Shown one piece after another: positions 34,259 to 43,432 of a DNA stretch of 64,000 nt. Origin of the DNA: Candidatus Electrothrix aestuarii (lineage in GTDB: Bacteria; Desulfobacterota; Desulfobulbia; Desulfobulbales; Desulfobulbaceae); NCBI GenBank assembly GCA_032595685.2, contig CP159373.1, positions 3,096,193 through 3,160,192 of the forward strand. Direction: 5' to 3'. Position 1 is the stretch's first letter; each line of letters opens with the position of its first letter. A model generated the notes under the pieces. That model was given only the letters and a program-made list of their open reading frames with translations, had not been told where the DNA came from and ran no database searches. Made by a program: the position numbers and the translations under genes.

Positions 34259-35314
34259 ATGGCTGACGGACAACAGGACCTGCCAATGACGTCTATGGAA
34301 CGGGTACTCACGACCTTGGGGCATCAGGAACCGGATCGGGTCCCTTTGTTTCTTCTGGTGACTATGCATGGGGCCAAGGAGCTGGGCTTGAGCATTAAGG
34401 AGTATTTTTCCAAGGCGGAATACGTGGTGGAAGGCCAGCTCCGCATGCTGGAAAAATATCGCCACGATTGTCTGTATCCCTTCTTTTATGCTGCAATAGA
34501 GCCTGAAGCCTTTGGTTCCGAGACCATCTGGTTTGAAGATGGTCCGCCCAATAGTGGTGCTCCGGTTATCAGCTCGGAACATGATATCCGTAGCTTGCAG
34601 GTGCCGGATATAGAAAATTCCTGCCTCAATAGGGTGCTGGAGACCACGCGTGCCCTGAAAAAGGAAGTCGGGGATCGGGTACCGATTATCGGGGTGGTTA
34701 TTTCTCCCTTTTCCCTACCTGTGATGCAGATGGGCTTCCCTGCTTATATCGAGCTGATGTATGATCAGCCTGCGCTTTTTCAGCAGCTTATGGAGGTTAA
34801 TCAGGAGTTTTGTGTGCGTTGGGCCAATGCCCAGGTTGAGGCTGGGGCAACAGCTATCTGCTATTTTGATCCACTGACCTCACCAACCATCACTGCCCCG
34901 GGAGAGCACCTGCAAAAGGGCTTTGCCATTGCCCAGCAGACCTTGGGAAGAATACAATCCCCAACGGCCTTTCATTTAGCCTCAGGTAAAACTCTCAGCG
35001 TTGTTGATGAGGTGCTTGCCGCAGGTTCAGCAGCCCTTGGTGTGAGCACCTCTGAGGATCTGGAAGAGGTCAAGGCTGTGTGTAAGGGCAGGATAACTGT
35101 GCTGGGAAATCTGAACGGTGTTGAAATGCGCCGTTGGACGCCGCAACAGGCGAAAGAAAAGGTTAGGGAGGCTATACAAAAAGCTGGTGCTGGCGGAGGG
35201 TTTATTCTTTCTGATAATCATGGTGAGATCCCCTGGCAGGTCAGTGAAGAGGTCTTGCTGGCTCTTTCCGAGGCTGTGCATCAGTGGGGTACGTATCCGC
35301 TTACTGATTGTTAG
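34259..35314 (+). CDS. UroD-fold methyltransferase-like protein (MtaA/CmuA family), paralogue 1
   Basis: 351 residues. The N-terminus (MTSMERVLTTLGHQEPDRVPL) and the overall pattern (GVVISPFSLPVMQMG, LGNLNGVEMRRWTP, GGFILSDNHGEIPW) match the uroporphyrinogen decarboxylase superfamily branch that moves methyl groups to or from corrinoid proteins. Where MtaA-type enzymes carry the zinc-binding His-x-Cys-Gly, this protein has FHLASGKT, and the later Cys of the PGCG loop is replaced by DNHGE. So His remains and both Cys are lost. It lies upstream of the corrinoid protein gene but before that gene's own promoter. Confidence 0.72.
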   Translation: MADGQQDLPMTSMERVLTTLGHQEPDRVPLFLLVTMHGAKELGLSIKEYFSKAEYVVEGQLRMLEKYRHDCLYPFFYAAIEPEAFGSETIWFEDGPPNSGAPVISSEHDIRSLQVPDIENSCLNRVLETTRALKKEVGDRVPIIGVVISPFSLPVMQMGFPAYIELMYDQPALFQQLMEVNQEFCVRWANAQVEAGATAICYFDPLTSPTITAPGEHLQKGFAIAQQTLGRIQSPTAFHLASGKTLSVVDEVLAAGSAALGVSTSEDLEEVKAVCKGRITVLGNLNGVEMRRWTPQQAKEKVREAIQKAGAGGGFILSDNHGEIPWQVSEEVLLALSEAVHQWGTYPLTDC

Positions 35315-35489
35315 TGTCTGATCGTAGGGTAAGTTTTTTTTTGTGGGGCGTATTTTATGAGTGAAGGGGGATAGATTGCCTTCAAAAAAACTTGTAGATG
35401 TATGCGTTCCCATGAACTGTTTTTTACAGATACTTGCAAATTTTAAAACTATCTTCCTGATAAGAATGTGAGAAGAGGTTGTTCGTCGG

Positions 35490-35518
35490 TTGACAGGCTC
35501 ATGATGTCCGTATACTAT
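35490..35518 (+). promoter_or_regulatory. sigma70-type promoter before the corrinoid protein gene
   Basis: TTGACA at 35490-35495 and TACTAT at 35513-35518 are 17 bp apart; TATACT at 35511 with 15 bp is the alternative -10. It lies about 90 bp upstream of the corrinoid gene start and directly before a palindromic operator candidate. Confidence 0.5.
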
Positions 35519-35533
35519 TGAGGGTTGAAAAAA

Positions 35534-35550
35534 TTGTACAAGGTGTACAA
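35534..35550. promoter_or_regulatory. palindromic operator candidate
   Basis: TTGTACA, AGG, TGTACAA is a perfect 7-bp inverted repeat with a 3-bp centre, starting about 15 bp downstream of the promoter -10. In this position a bound dimeric regulator would block transcription of the corrinoid gene and the genes behind it. The cognate regulator is not known. Confidence 0.5.
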
Positions 35551-35607
35551 AAACGCATATTTTACGGCATGCTGTTGATGGATATTTTTCCAGGGAGATA
35601 TTAATCA

Positions 35608-36246
35608 GTGATATCGAATAGCAAGGAAGTCTTAGATTTTGTTGATAGGCTGGTCAGGATTGATCGTTTAGGGGCTGAAAAAATTTTTAATGCGATCCGC
35701 GAACAGGGTTCTATGTCCCGGACCGTTGATCAGCTTATTCTCCCCGCCTTGGAAGTGATCGGGAATGGCTGGGAAGAGGGAACGGTTGCCCTGGCTCAGG
35801 TATATATGAGCAGCAGAATTTGTGAGGAGCTGATGACCCATGTCCCTCCAGACGACGTTGCGGAACATCTGGGGAATTTGCCCATGGCTATTGCCGTGCT
35901 GGAGGATTATCATCAGCTGGGTAAGATAATTATTTCCGCATGCTTACGGGCCAGTGGCTATTCCTTTCAGGATTACGGTCGGGTGACCCCTGAGGAGCTA
36001 GCCCAAAGAATTGTCGAGGATTCCATAGAGATTGTCCTGATTTCCACCCTCATGCTTCGTTCTGCGCTCTTGGTGAAAGAGGTGAAAGATTTGCTTGCGA
36101 AAAGCGGCTCTTCTGCCCGTATTGTTGTTGGCGGGGCCCCGTTTCGCTTTGATCCCCAGCTATGGCAGGAGGTCGGAGCTGATGCGATGGGCGCCAATGC
36201 AACAGAAGCTGTTGCGGCAATAGCTACCTGTATGGGCAGGAAATAG
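35608..36246 (+). CDS. corrinoid (B12-binding) methyl-carrier protein
   Basis: 212 residues from a GTG start preceded by GGGAG. The N-terminal helical cap (WEEGTVALAQVYMSSRICEEL) is like that of MtaC/MtbC. The C-terminal Rossmann domain has the B12 signature Asp-x-His-x-x-Gly in LEDYHQLGKII, then a Ser-x-Leu in LISTLM and GG in VVGGAPF. It would carry a methyl-cobamide and exchange methyl groups with the flanking UroD-fold proteins. It sits between the two paralogues, 17 bp before the second. Confidence 0.88.
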   Translation: MISNSKEVLDFVDRLVRIDRLGAEKIFNAIREQGSMSRTVDQLILPALEVIGNGWEEGTVALAQVYMSSRICEELMTHVPPDDVAEHLGNLPMAIAVLEDYHQLGKIIISACLRASGYSFQDYGRVTPEELAQRIVEDSIEIVLISTLMLRSALLVKEVKDLLAKSGSSARIVVGGAPFRFDPQLWQEVGADAMGANATEAVAAIATCMGRK

Positions 36247-36263
36247 GAACTGAACTGACGCGT

Positions 36264-37340
36264 ATGAATCTGAAAAAAGGAAAACCGGCCATGACCTCAA
36301 TGGAACGGGTCCAGGCTGCTTTAACGCATCAGGAGCCGGACCGGGTACCCCTTTCTCTTCTGTTGACCGTACACGGTGCCAGAGAATTGGGCCTGGGAAT
36401 TCGGGAGTATTATTCCAAGGCGGAATATGTGGTGGAAGGGCAGTTGCGGATGCTGAAAAAATACCGCCATGATTTCGTCACTGCCCTCTGCGCCGCAGCC
36501 CTGTCCGTCGAACCCTTCGGCGGCGAAGTGATCTGGTATGAGGACGGTGCGCCGAACAGCGGCGAACCTTTTATCAGAACAGAACAGGATATCCTTTCCC
36601 TCCAAGTCCCGGATCTGTCCCGCTCGCCCTCTTTCAGCAGGATGCTGACGGTTATTCAGCTGCTGAAAGAAAAACTGGGCGACGAGGTGCCGATCACCGG
36701 AGTGGTTGTCTCTCCTTTTTCCCTCCCGGTTCTGCAGATGGGCTTTTCCGCCTATATTGACCTGATGCACGACCGTCCCGACCTGTTTGAGCGACTGATG
36801 CGGGTGAATCAGGAGTTCTGCGTTGCTGCCGCCGATGCCCAGATCAAGGCCGGCGTGACAGCGATCTGTTATTATGACGCCCTGCTTTCGGCGAGCATCA
36901 CGGCAGAGACGCATCGTGCAGCAGGTTTCCGGATCGCGCGGGAGACCCTAGCCCGGATCAACAGCCCCTCGGCAATCCACATGGCGACAGCTCCGACTCT
37001 GGCGGTTATTGAAGATGTTATCGCGACCGGCACATCGATCATCGGGGTGAGTATCCTGGATGATTTGGCTGCATTAAAGGCTGCCTGTCGGGGCAGGTTG
37101 ACTATTCTCGGTAATCTGAACGGAGTGGAGATGCGACGCTGGACACCGGAGCAGACTGAACAGACCGTGAAAGAGGCCATTGCCACTGCCGGACCCGGCG
37201 GCGGCTTTATCTTGGCGGATAACGGTGAGATTCCCTGGCAGGTCAGCGAGGAAACCCTGCTGGCTGTTTCCGATGCTGTGCAGAGATGGGGGCGGTATCC
37301 TCTTTGTTCTCAGCATGATCAGACTGCTCAGACTGCATAA
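36264..37340 (+). CDS. UroD-fold methyltransferase-like protein (MtaA/CmuA family), paralogue 2
   Basis: 358 residues, colinear with the 34259 protein over its whole length and clearly a duplicate (MTSMERV, HQEPDRVPL, SKAEYVVEGQLRML, LGNLNGVEMRRWTP). The zinc-site Cys are again missing: IHMATAPT in place of His-x-Cys-Gly and ADNGEIPW in place of the Cys loop. It also lacks one residue of the DNHGE loop of paralogue 1. The start may be the ATG at 36264 or the MTSMERV ATG at 36291, which has a better ribosome-binding site. The next gene overlaps its stop with its ribosome-binding site. Confidence 0.72.
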   Translation: MNLKKGKPAMTSMERVQAALTHQEPDRVPLSLLLTVHGARELGLGIREYYSKAEYVVEGQLRMLKKYRHDFVTALCAAALSVEPFGGEVIWYEDGAPNSGEPFIRTEQDILSLQVPDLSRSPSFSRMLTVIQLLKEKLGDEVPITGVVVSPFSLPVLQMGFSAYIDLMHDRPDLFERLMRVNQEFCVAAADAQIKAGVTAICYYDALLSASITAETHRAAGFRIARETLARINSPSAIHMATAPTLAVIEDVIATGTSIIGVSILDDLAALKAACRGRLTILGNLNGVEMRRWTPEQTEQTVKEAIATAGPGGGFILADNGEIPWQVSEETLLAVSDAVQRWGRYPLCSQHDQTAQTA

Positions 37341-37351
37341 GGAGCGGACAC

Positions 37352-39220
37352 TTGCTGCTGACTTTCTGTTTTATCGTCTGCGAAAACTTTTATCCCGAGG
37401 TCGAGGCCTCTGTCCGTCAGCAGGGCCTGACCAACGTGATCGTCCGTTCATATCCTTCCCATTGCTGCGCAAGCCCGCTCAACTGGTCCGAGCTGGCAGG
37501 GATTTCGGATAAGGTGCAAGCCGACGTGACAGTGATCTCAGGGAGCTATTGCCTGCGCGCTCTTGAACTACCCCCTGAAAAAGCTGAGTCATGCCGGATC
37601 AGGCTATACGGCCAATGTCATCACCTGCTGCTGAATCCGACCCTTGTCGATGCCCTGCAGCGGAACGGCACCTACCTCCTCAGTCCGGGCTGGCTCAGTC
37701 GTTGGCAAAGCCATGTTCGGGTGTGGGGATTTGACCGGGCCACGGCCGCAGAGTTTTTCGGAGAGTCTTTGCGCAGGTTGCTGCTGCTGGATACCGGGAT
37801 AGATCCCAAGGCGCAACAGCACCTTGCCGCCTTCGGAGATTTTCTGCACCTGCCGACCGAGACCCTGGCCGTAGGCTTGGAGTTTCTTGATCTCCGCCTG
37901 TCGGGCATTATCGCGGAGTACCGACAACAGGAACTTTTACGGCAAAAAAGCGAGATCGAGCGGCAGGCCGCTGAAACGGCGATGACCCTGGATCTGATCC
38001 GGATGGTGACCAGAGCGAAATCCAAACCGGAAGTTGTTTCCGGTATCACGGAACTCTTCACCATGCTCTTTGATCCGGAGAAAATTGATTTCATACCGGT
38101 ACGTAACGGAGAGATGTATTATGACCGGTCCTCTGATCTGACAGCGGACGAGCAGGAGCTGACGGAACAGTTTTATGCCGGAGGCGAAAGATACCTGCTT
38201 CTGGATGAAAAGCAGGGCAGCTTTTTTCTGCGGATAGGGCGAAAAGAAAAGGTTTCGGCACTCCTCCTGATTTCGCGGGTTGCTTATCCTCAATATGTGC
38301 ATCAGTATATCAACACGGCCCTTGCCCTTTCAGAAGTCTGTGCTTTGGCTATTGAGCATGTGCAGACCCTGCGCGAACTTGTCCGCACCTCCCATTTAGC
38401 GGGTAAGGCAGAGGTAGCCACCGAGGTGCTTCATAATGTGGGCAATACTCTGAACAGTATTTCAGTGTCTTCTGAGCATATCCGGGAGCTTGTGCAGCAG
38501 AGTAGCAGCAGTACCCTCCCTACCGTTGTCCAGTTGATAGAGGAGCACAAGGAAGAGCTTGCCAATTTTTGCGCGCATGATCCCAGGGGACAACGGCTTC
38601 CTACCTATTTTGCTAAGCTTTCTGAGAAGATGGCGGAAGAGCGAGAGCTCCTCGTGGCAGAAAGTACTCGGCAACTGCACCATATTCGCCGTATTACAGA
38701 GATTATTCGTGCCCAGCAGGATACCGCAAAGCTGACGCATTTCACGGCGCAGATTAACCTGAATGCACTACTTGAAGAGAGTCTGGAGCTTTTTCAGGGG
38801 GATTTGCAGGGGCAAGGGATCGTAGTGGAGCGTCAGTTTGATTTCCAGGAGAGCATGAGTGGTGAGCCGCATAAGATCCTCCAGGTTATCAATAACCTGA
38901 TTCGTAATGCAGTGGATGCCTTTGCAGGGACATCGGTTGAGCGAAAGATCATTATATTAAACACATATCCCAGCTCCAATCGGGAAAAAGTGATTGTTGA
39001 GGTCCGTGATAACGGAAAAGGAATGGCAGAAAAAGTTTTGCAACAGGCTTTTACCTTTGGTTTCACGACCAAGAGAAGAGGGCATGGGTTTGGACTCCAT
39101 AACGCCGCTAACCTGACAGCGGAAATGGGAGGAAGCCTGAGTGGAGAGAGTGCAGGGTTAGAGCAAGGAGCAACGTTCAGGATGGTGCTTCCTGTAACAG
39201 CAACCGGGAGAACAGAGTGA
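37352..39220 (+). CDS. histidine kinase with Cys-rich DUF1638-like input domain
   Basis: 622 residues from a TTG start with TAAGGAG just upstream. Residues 1-190 are Cys/His-rich (IVCENFYPE, SHCCASP, SYCLRAL, YGQCHHLLLNP) and resemble DUF1638, a family often encoded beside corrinoid methyltransferases. The middle looks GAF-like. The transmitter has an H-box of the HNVGN type (ATEVLHNVGNTLNSIS), an N-box (NNLIRNAVDAF) and ATP-lid motifs (VRDNGKGM, GHGFGLHNA). No membrane segment, so it is a cytoplasmic sensor. It could read the state of the corrinoid pathway encoded upstream, which is inference from the operon. Confidence 0.75.
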   Translation: MLLTFCFIVCENFYPEVEASVRQQGLTNVIVRSYPSHCCASPLNWSELAGISDKVQADVTVISGSYCLRALELPPEKAESCRIRLYGQCHHLLLNPTLVDALQRNGTYLLSPGWLSRWQSHVRVWGFDRATAAEFFGESLRRLLLLDTGIDPKAQQHLAAFGDFLHLPTETLAVGLEFLDLRLSGIIAEYRQQELLRQKSEIERQAAETAMTLDLIRMVTRAKSKPEVVSGITELFTMLFDPEKIDFIPVRNGEMYYDRSSDLTADEQELTEQFYAGGERYLLLDEKQGSFFLRIGRKEKVSALLLISRVAYPQYVHQYINTALALSEVCALAIEHVQTLRELVRTSHLAGKAEVATEVLHNVGNTLNSISVSSEHIRELVQQSSSSTLPTVVQLIEEHKEELANFCAHDPRGQRLPTYFAKLSEKMAEERELLVAESTRQLHHIRRITEIIRAQQDTAKLTHFTAQINLNALLEESLELFQGDLQGQGIVVERQFDFQESMSGEPHKILQVINNLIRNAVDAFAGTSVERKIIILNTYPSSNREKVIVEVRDNGKGMAEKVLQQAFTFGFTTKRRGHGFGLHNAANLTAEMGGSLSGESAGLEQGATFRMVLPVTATGRTE

Positions 39221-41013
39221 CAGCAATGGTACAAGGGGTTCGGCGGGTTTTAGTGATCGACGACAACCCGGAGATTCATAACGATATTAAAAAAATTTTG
39301 CAGCCGAAAACAGCGCCTGATGATTTTGATGAGCTGCTTTCGGATCTAACCGGTCAAGCCACTTCAAAGCCGCAGCAAAACATGATTCAGGTGGATTCCG
39401 CCTTTCAGGGGGATGAAGGAATCAAGATGGTCCGCCAGGCCAGGCTGGATGATCAGCCCTATGCCTTGGCCTTTGTTGATATGCGGATACCTCCTGGCCT
39501 CGATGGATTACAGACGATTAAAAAGCTTCAGATGGAGGATGATCGTCTGCAATTTATTATTATAACAGCATACTCAGATTATTCCTGGCAGGAGATCAGC
39601 AGTACCTTAATTTCTAAAGATAACCTGCTGATTATAAAAAAACCATTTGAAGCCATAGAGATACGTCAGAGCGCTAGTGCCCTTCTGGAAAAATGGCATA
39701 TCGCCATAGAACGTGAGCATATTCTTGCTGCTTTAGCCATGCAACGGGATATGCTGGAAGATAAGGTGCGCGAGCGGACCGCTGAGCTGGATCAGAAAAA
39801 TGTTCTTTTGCAACGCGAGATTGAAGAACGAAAAAAAGCTGAAGAGCAGATACGCCAGCATCGGGACATGCTGGAGGAGGAGGTTGCACGGCGGAGTGCC
39901 CGTATCGTGGAACAGAATAATTTCCTCCATACCGTGATAAATTCCCTCCCTCATCCCTTTATGGTGGTGAATATCGCTGATTATACGGTGGCCATTGCCA
40001 ATACAGCGACCCGGAAGGAAGGGGGCGAGGTCCCTGAGGAAGAAAAATGTTACCAGTATCTCCACGGCTTTGATCAGCCTTGTCACGAGAGTGGTCTGCC
40101 CTGTCCTTTGCAGGGTATCGAAATGAATAGCGAGCCTGCCTTGCTTGAGCATCGCATCTCTGATCAAGAGGGGAAAGAACGGATTCTTGAGGTGCATACT
40201 CATCCTGTGGCGACCAGCCAAGGGGAAGGGGAGGAAATGCAGACTATTGAATACTGTATTGATATTACTCGCCGGAAAAGGCTTGAAGCTGCTTCACTGA
40301 AAAACTCCAAGATGGAACTGGTCGCAACACTGGCCGGGGGGATAGCCCACGATTTTAATAATCTCTTAATGGCTATTATCGGTAATATCGAGCTTGCTGC
40401 CATGAATATGCCCAGTGAACATAGCTCCTCATCATTTCTGGATTATGCCGTTGATGCCTCTGTCCAGGCAAAAGATTTAACGCATAAATTTTTGCTCTTT
40501 TCAAATTTTGATCCGCCAGCGCGGCAGGCAGTTCCTCTGGGCGATTTAATTACCACCAGTTGTCAGGCTGTGTTTTCTGGCTCCAATATTACTCCGACCT
40601 TTCATTTTTCCTCGGATTTATGGTTGGGCTATATTGATCCCGGTCAGCTGGATCTGGCCCTGCGGGAACTCTTTCTTAATGCACGGGAAGCAATGGGAGA
40701 CGAGGGGGTGATCACCCTCAGTGCAGAGAATATAACCCGGGTTGGGGTTGGGCAGGCCCATCCTGAGCGGAGCAAGGGGAGGTACATCAAGATAACCCTG
40801 CAGGATCAGGGCGTGGGGATTGAGCCCAAGGAGCTTGCCAATGTCTTTGATCCGTATTTTTCCAGCAAGGTGCGAGGAAACGGGAAAGGGATGGGGCTGG
40901 GCCTGACTATTGCCTCTTCCATTATTCATCAGCACCAGGGCTATATTGATATCGAGTCAACCCTCGGTGTGGGCACCACGGTGCATGTTGAGTTGCCTGC
41001 TGCAACGGAATAG
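39217..41013 (+). CDS. REC-PAS histidine kinase
   Basis: 598 residues. It overlaps the upstream kinase stop (GTGA), with an ATG three codons later as the alternative start. A receiver domain comes first (VLVIDDNPEIH, FVDMRIPPGLDG, IITAYSDY, IIKKPFEA), then a long coiled coil (about 165-230), a PAS domain with several cysteines, a HisKA H-box (LAGGIAHDFNNLLMAI) and a HATPase (LQDQGVGIE, GMGLGLTIASSI). It could accept phosphate from the preceding kinase and relay it. No DNA-binding output domain is encoded in the cluster. Confidence 0.82.
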   Translation: MTAMVQGVRRVLVIDDNPEIHNDIKKILQPKTAPDDFDELLSDLTGQATSKPQQNMIQVDSAFQGDEGIKMVRQARLDDQPYALAFVDMRIPPGLDGLQTIKKLQMEDDRLQFIIITAYSDYSWQEISSTLISKDNLLIIKKPFEAIEIRQSASALLEKWHIAIEREHILAALAMQRDMLEDKVRERTAELDQKNVLLQREIEERKKAEEQIRQHRDMLEEEVARRSARIVEQNNFLHTVINSLPHPFMVVNIADYTVAIANTATRKEGGEVPEEEKCYQYLHGFDQPCHESGLPCPLQGIEMNSEPALLEHRISDQEGKERILEVHTHPVATSQGEGEEMQTIEYCIDITRRKRLEAASLKNSKMELVATLAGGIAHDFNNLLMAIIGNIELAAMNMPSEHSSSSFLDYAVDASVQAKDLTHKFLLFSNFDPPARQAVPLGDLITTSCQAVFSGSNITPTFHFSSDLWLGYIDPGQLDLALRELFLNAREAMGDEGVITLSAENITRVGVGQAHPERSKGRYIKITLQDQGVGIEPKELANVFDPYFSSKVRGNGKGMGLGLTIASSIIHQHQGYIDIESTLGVGTTVHVELPAATE

Positions 41014-41025
41014 GGAATTAGGAAT

Positions 41026-41088
41026 TTGTAGAGGCGGGGGGCTGCCTGTCCGCCCGATGATGTGAGTGAGACGGCAGGCCGTCTCACT
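41026..41088. terminator. hairpin between convergent kinase genes
   Basis: AGTGAGACGG and CCGTCTCACT form a perfect 10-bp stem around CAGG (41065-41088), preceded by a GTAGAGGCGGGG block related to the short repeat family of this genome. It lies between the ends of two convergent genes and is a plausible bidirectional terminator although it lacks a T-run. Confidence 0.4.
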
Positions 41089-41095
41089 ATGAAGA

Positions 41096-43432
41096 TTACA
41101 TGTGATCATCAAGAACTTCCCGGACAATCTCCGCTAATTCCCGTGTGGTGAGCGGTTTAATAACATATTTTTTTATCCCCAGTTGCAGGGCCTCATGTTT
41201 GGAAAGGGCTGTGGTGTAACCTGTACAAAGGATGATCGGGAGATCAGGCCGTAAGTGCAGGGCGGAACGGGCAAGATCTCCCCCTGTCAGGCCTGGCATG
41301 GTGTGATCTGTTATGAGCAGATCAAAGGCATGCGGGTCCTCTTGGAGTATTTTTAGGGCGTTCAGGCTTTGGTTTTCCACAGTCACTGTGTAGCCGAGAT
41401 TGCTGAGCAGGGTTTTGCTGATCCGGGTGATGTCCAACTCATCATCAACAAAGAGGATCCGCTCTGTTCCTCTTGGGATAGGGGCGCGGGAATCCTCAGC
41501 TGCTTTTTCCTTTTTTTCCTGCTTGGTGGTCGGCAGGTAGACACGAAAGGTTGTTCCCTGTCCCTTGGTGCTTTCAACCTCGATAAATCCCTTACTGTCT
41601 TCCACTATCCCGTGGATCACTGCTAAACCCAGGCCGGTCCCTGCTCCCTGCTCCTTGGTGGTGAAGTAGGGGTCAAAGATGCGACTTATGGTGGATTCAT
41701 CCATTCCCAGGCCGCTGTCCTGTACTGCCAGCTCAACAAAGGACCCGGCTTTTATTTTGGGCTTGTCAGCAACACGTTCCGAGGATATGGTGACCGGTTT
41801 GAGGCTGATTCTTAAGGTGCCTTGCTCATTGCCAATGGCGTGAAATCCATTGGTGAAGAGGTTGAGGATGATCTGGTGGATATTGGTTGGATCAGCAAGA
41901 ACAATGCCAGATTGCGGATCTATATCTTCCTTGATCTCGATACTTGTCGGTAAGGAAGAGCGCATCATGGTTACCGCCTCGTGGACAGTTTGATTGATTT
42001 GGAGTTCCTCTTTTTGCGGCTTTTTCTTTCTGCTGAAGGTTAGTATTTGTTTGATAAGGTTACTCGCCCGATTACCTGCAAGAATAATCTGGTTAAGGTC
42101 ATTTTCCAAGGGACTGTCCTTGGGCAGAGCGAGCTGGATCATTTCTGTGTACCCGAGGATTGCCGCAAGAATATTATTAAAATCATGGGCTATTCCTCCG
42201 GCCAGGGTCCCGATGGCTTCCATTTTCCGGGCCTGAAAGAGTTCCTCTTCCAGCTTCTTTTTATCTGTAACATCCCGGGCAATGTATACCAGATACCGGA
42301 ATTCTCCCTCTTCATCAAGAACTGGGGCGGAACAGATGTGGAAGAAATGGTTTAGGAGTTTGTGCTCTATGGTGCTGCAATGTTGGTATCCGTCATGGAT
42401 AGAGCGTATACCAGGACAGCCGGGACAAAAACTGTTTTCCTTGCGAAACAGGTCGTAACAGGTCGTGCCCACAATCTCTTCAGGTTTTGCCTGGAAAAAT
42501 TCATAGGTCGCCCGATTCGCCCGAATGATGCGCATCTTGCTGTCCTGTATAGTGATAATGTCTGGGATGGCATCAAAGGTGCTTTGCCACTCCTCTGTCT
42601 GAAGGAGGAGTTGTTGTTCAATTTCTGCGCGTTTTTTCATGTGCTTGCTGGTTTTGACATAAAAGACCAGCAGGCCGGTCACTCCCATGAGGTAGATGAG
42701 GAGATGGTAAAGGGCGCTTGTTCTGAATTGTTTTTGAAAAAGAGCGACAATGCCGTCAATGGGAAAGGTGATGCTGATGCCGCCGCGTATATCGCCTGCA
42801 TGATCGTTTTTGCGAATATGGCATTTAAGGCAGGCATCCCTGGTGATTGCTGGCATCATGACTCGCATCGAGGTTTTCTCGCCTTGGCGGATCAGTTCTG
42901 CGGCATCTTTTTCCCCCTGGACAAAGGAAAGGAGCGCTTTTTTTTCCCAGGGATCCGGCATGTTTTCCGGTCGGACAGCATCAAGGCTGGTGATATGTCC
43001 TCCTCTCCCATAGAGTTCCTGCTCTAGTTGATACACTTGGCGGGTCATATGGGCAGGATTGATCAGAGTGAGTTTTTTTCCGCTTGGAGTGACAATATCC
43101 CTGTCTTTAAAATCGGGTAAATAGGGATTGGGAAGATTTTTTTCACTGATCGGCACATAAACGCCGCCGTTATGGGCGTTCCATAACTCGTAAACATAGT
43201 CCTTGTTGACAGCAGTGAGGCCTATTTTTTTGCCGATAAACTCCACGCTTTGCCATTCGTGTTTCAGGTAAAGGCCAAGGGAGCCGGTAATAAGTAAGGA
43301 CCAGGATATGAATGCTGCCACACACCAGAGGCGAAGTTGTTTCAGCCCGACACTTGTATTATTCTGCATACAAATTTTTTTGTGGCTAAGAAGGCAAAAT
43401 AGGGACTTGGCCTGCGGTTTCATAAACAGCAT
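41096..43432 (-). CDS. membrane hybrid histidine kinase with heme c-binding DUF3365 sensor
   Basis: 778 residues as the longest frame; ATG codons at residues 4 and 22 are alternative starts and none has a clear ribosome-binding site. Two membrane segments (AAFISWSLLITGSLGLYL and LLIYLMGVTGLLVFY) flank a periplasmic domain with a c-type heme motif, CLKCH, followed by HAGDIRGGISI, as in Tll0287-like/DUF3365 sensors. A PAS domain with CPGCPG, the HisKA H-box (LAGGIAHDFNNILAAI), a HATPase (GTGLGLAVIHG) and a C-terminal receiver (FVDDE, LLITDHTMPG, YVIKPL) follow. It probably senses redox state or a gas ligand. Confidence 0.85.
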   Translation of the reverse strand: MLFMKPQAKSLFCLLSHKKICMQNNTSVGLKQLRLWCVAAFISWSLLITGSLGLYLKHEWQSVEFIGKKIGLTAVNKDYVYELWNAHNGGVYVPISEKNLPNPYLPDFKDRDIVTPSGKKLTLINPAHMTRQVYQLEQELYGRGGHITSLDAVRPENMPDPWEKKALLSFVQGEKDAAELIRQGEKTSMRVMMPAITRDACLKCHIRKNDHAGDIRGGISITFPIDGIVALFQKQFRTSALYHLLIYLMGVTGLLVFYVKTSKHMKKRAEIEQQLLLQTEEWQSTFDAIPDIITIQDSKMRIIRANRATYEFFQAKPEEIVGTTCYDLFRKENSFCPGCPGIRSIHDGYQHCSTIEHKLLNHFFHICSAPVLDEEGEFRYLVYIARDVTDKKKLEEELFQARKMEAIGTLAGGIAHDFNNILAAILGYTEMIQLALPKDSPLENDLNQIILAGNRASNLIKQILTFSRKKKPQKEELQINQTVHEAVTMMRSSLPTSIEIKEDIDPQSGIVLADPTNIHQIILNLFTNGFHAIGNEQGTLRISLKPVTISSERVADKPKIKAGSFVELAVQDSGLGMDESTISRIFDPYFTTKEQGAGTGLGLAVIHGIVEDSKGFIEVESTKGQGTTFRVYLPTTKQEKKEKAAEDSRAPIPRGTERILFVDDELDITRISKTLLSNLGYTVTVENQSLNALKILQEDPHAFDLLITDHTMPGLTGGDLARSALHLRPDLPIILCTGYTTALSKHEALQLGIKKYVIKPLTTRELAEIVREVLDDHM

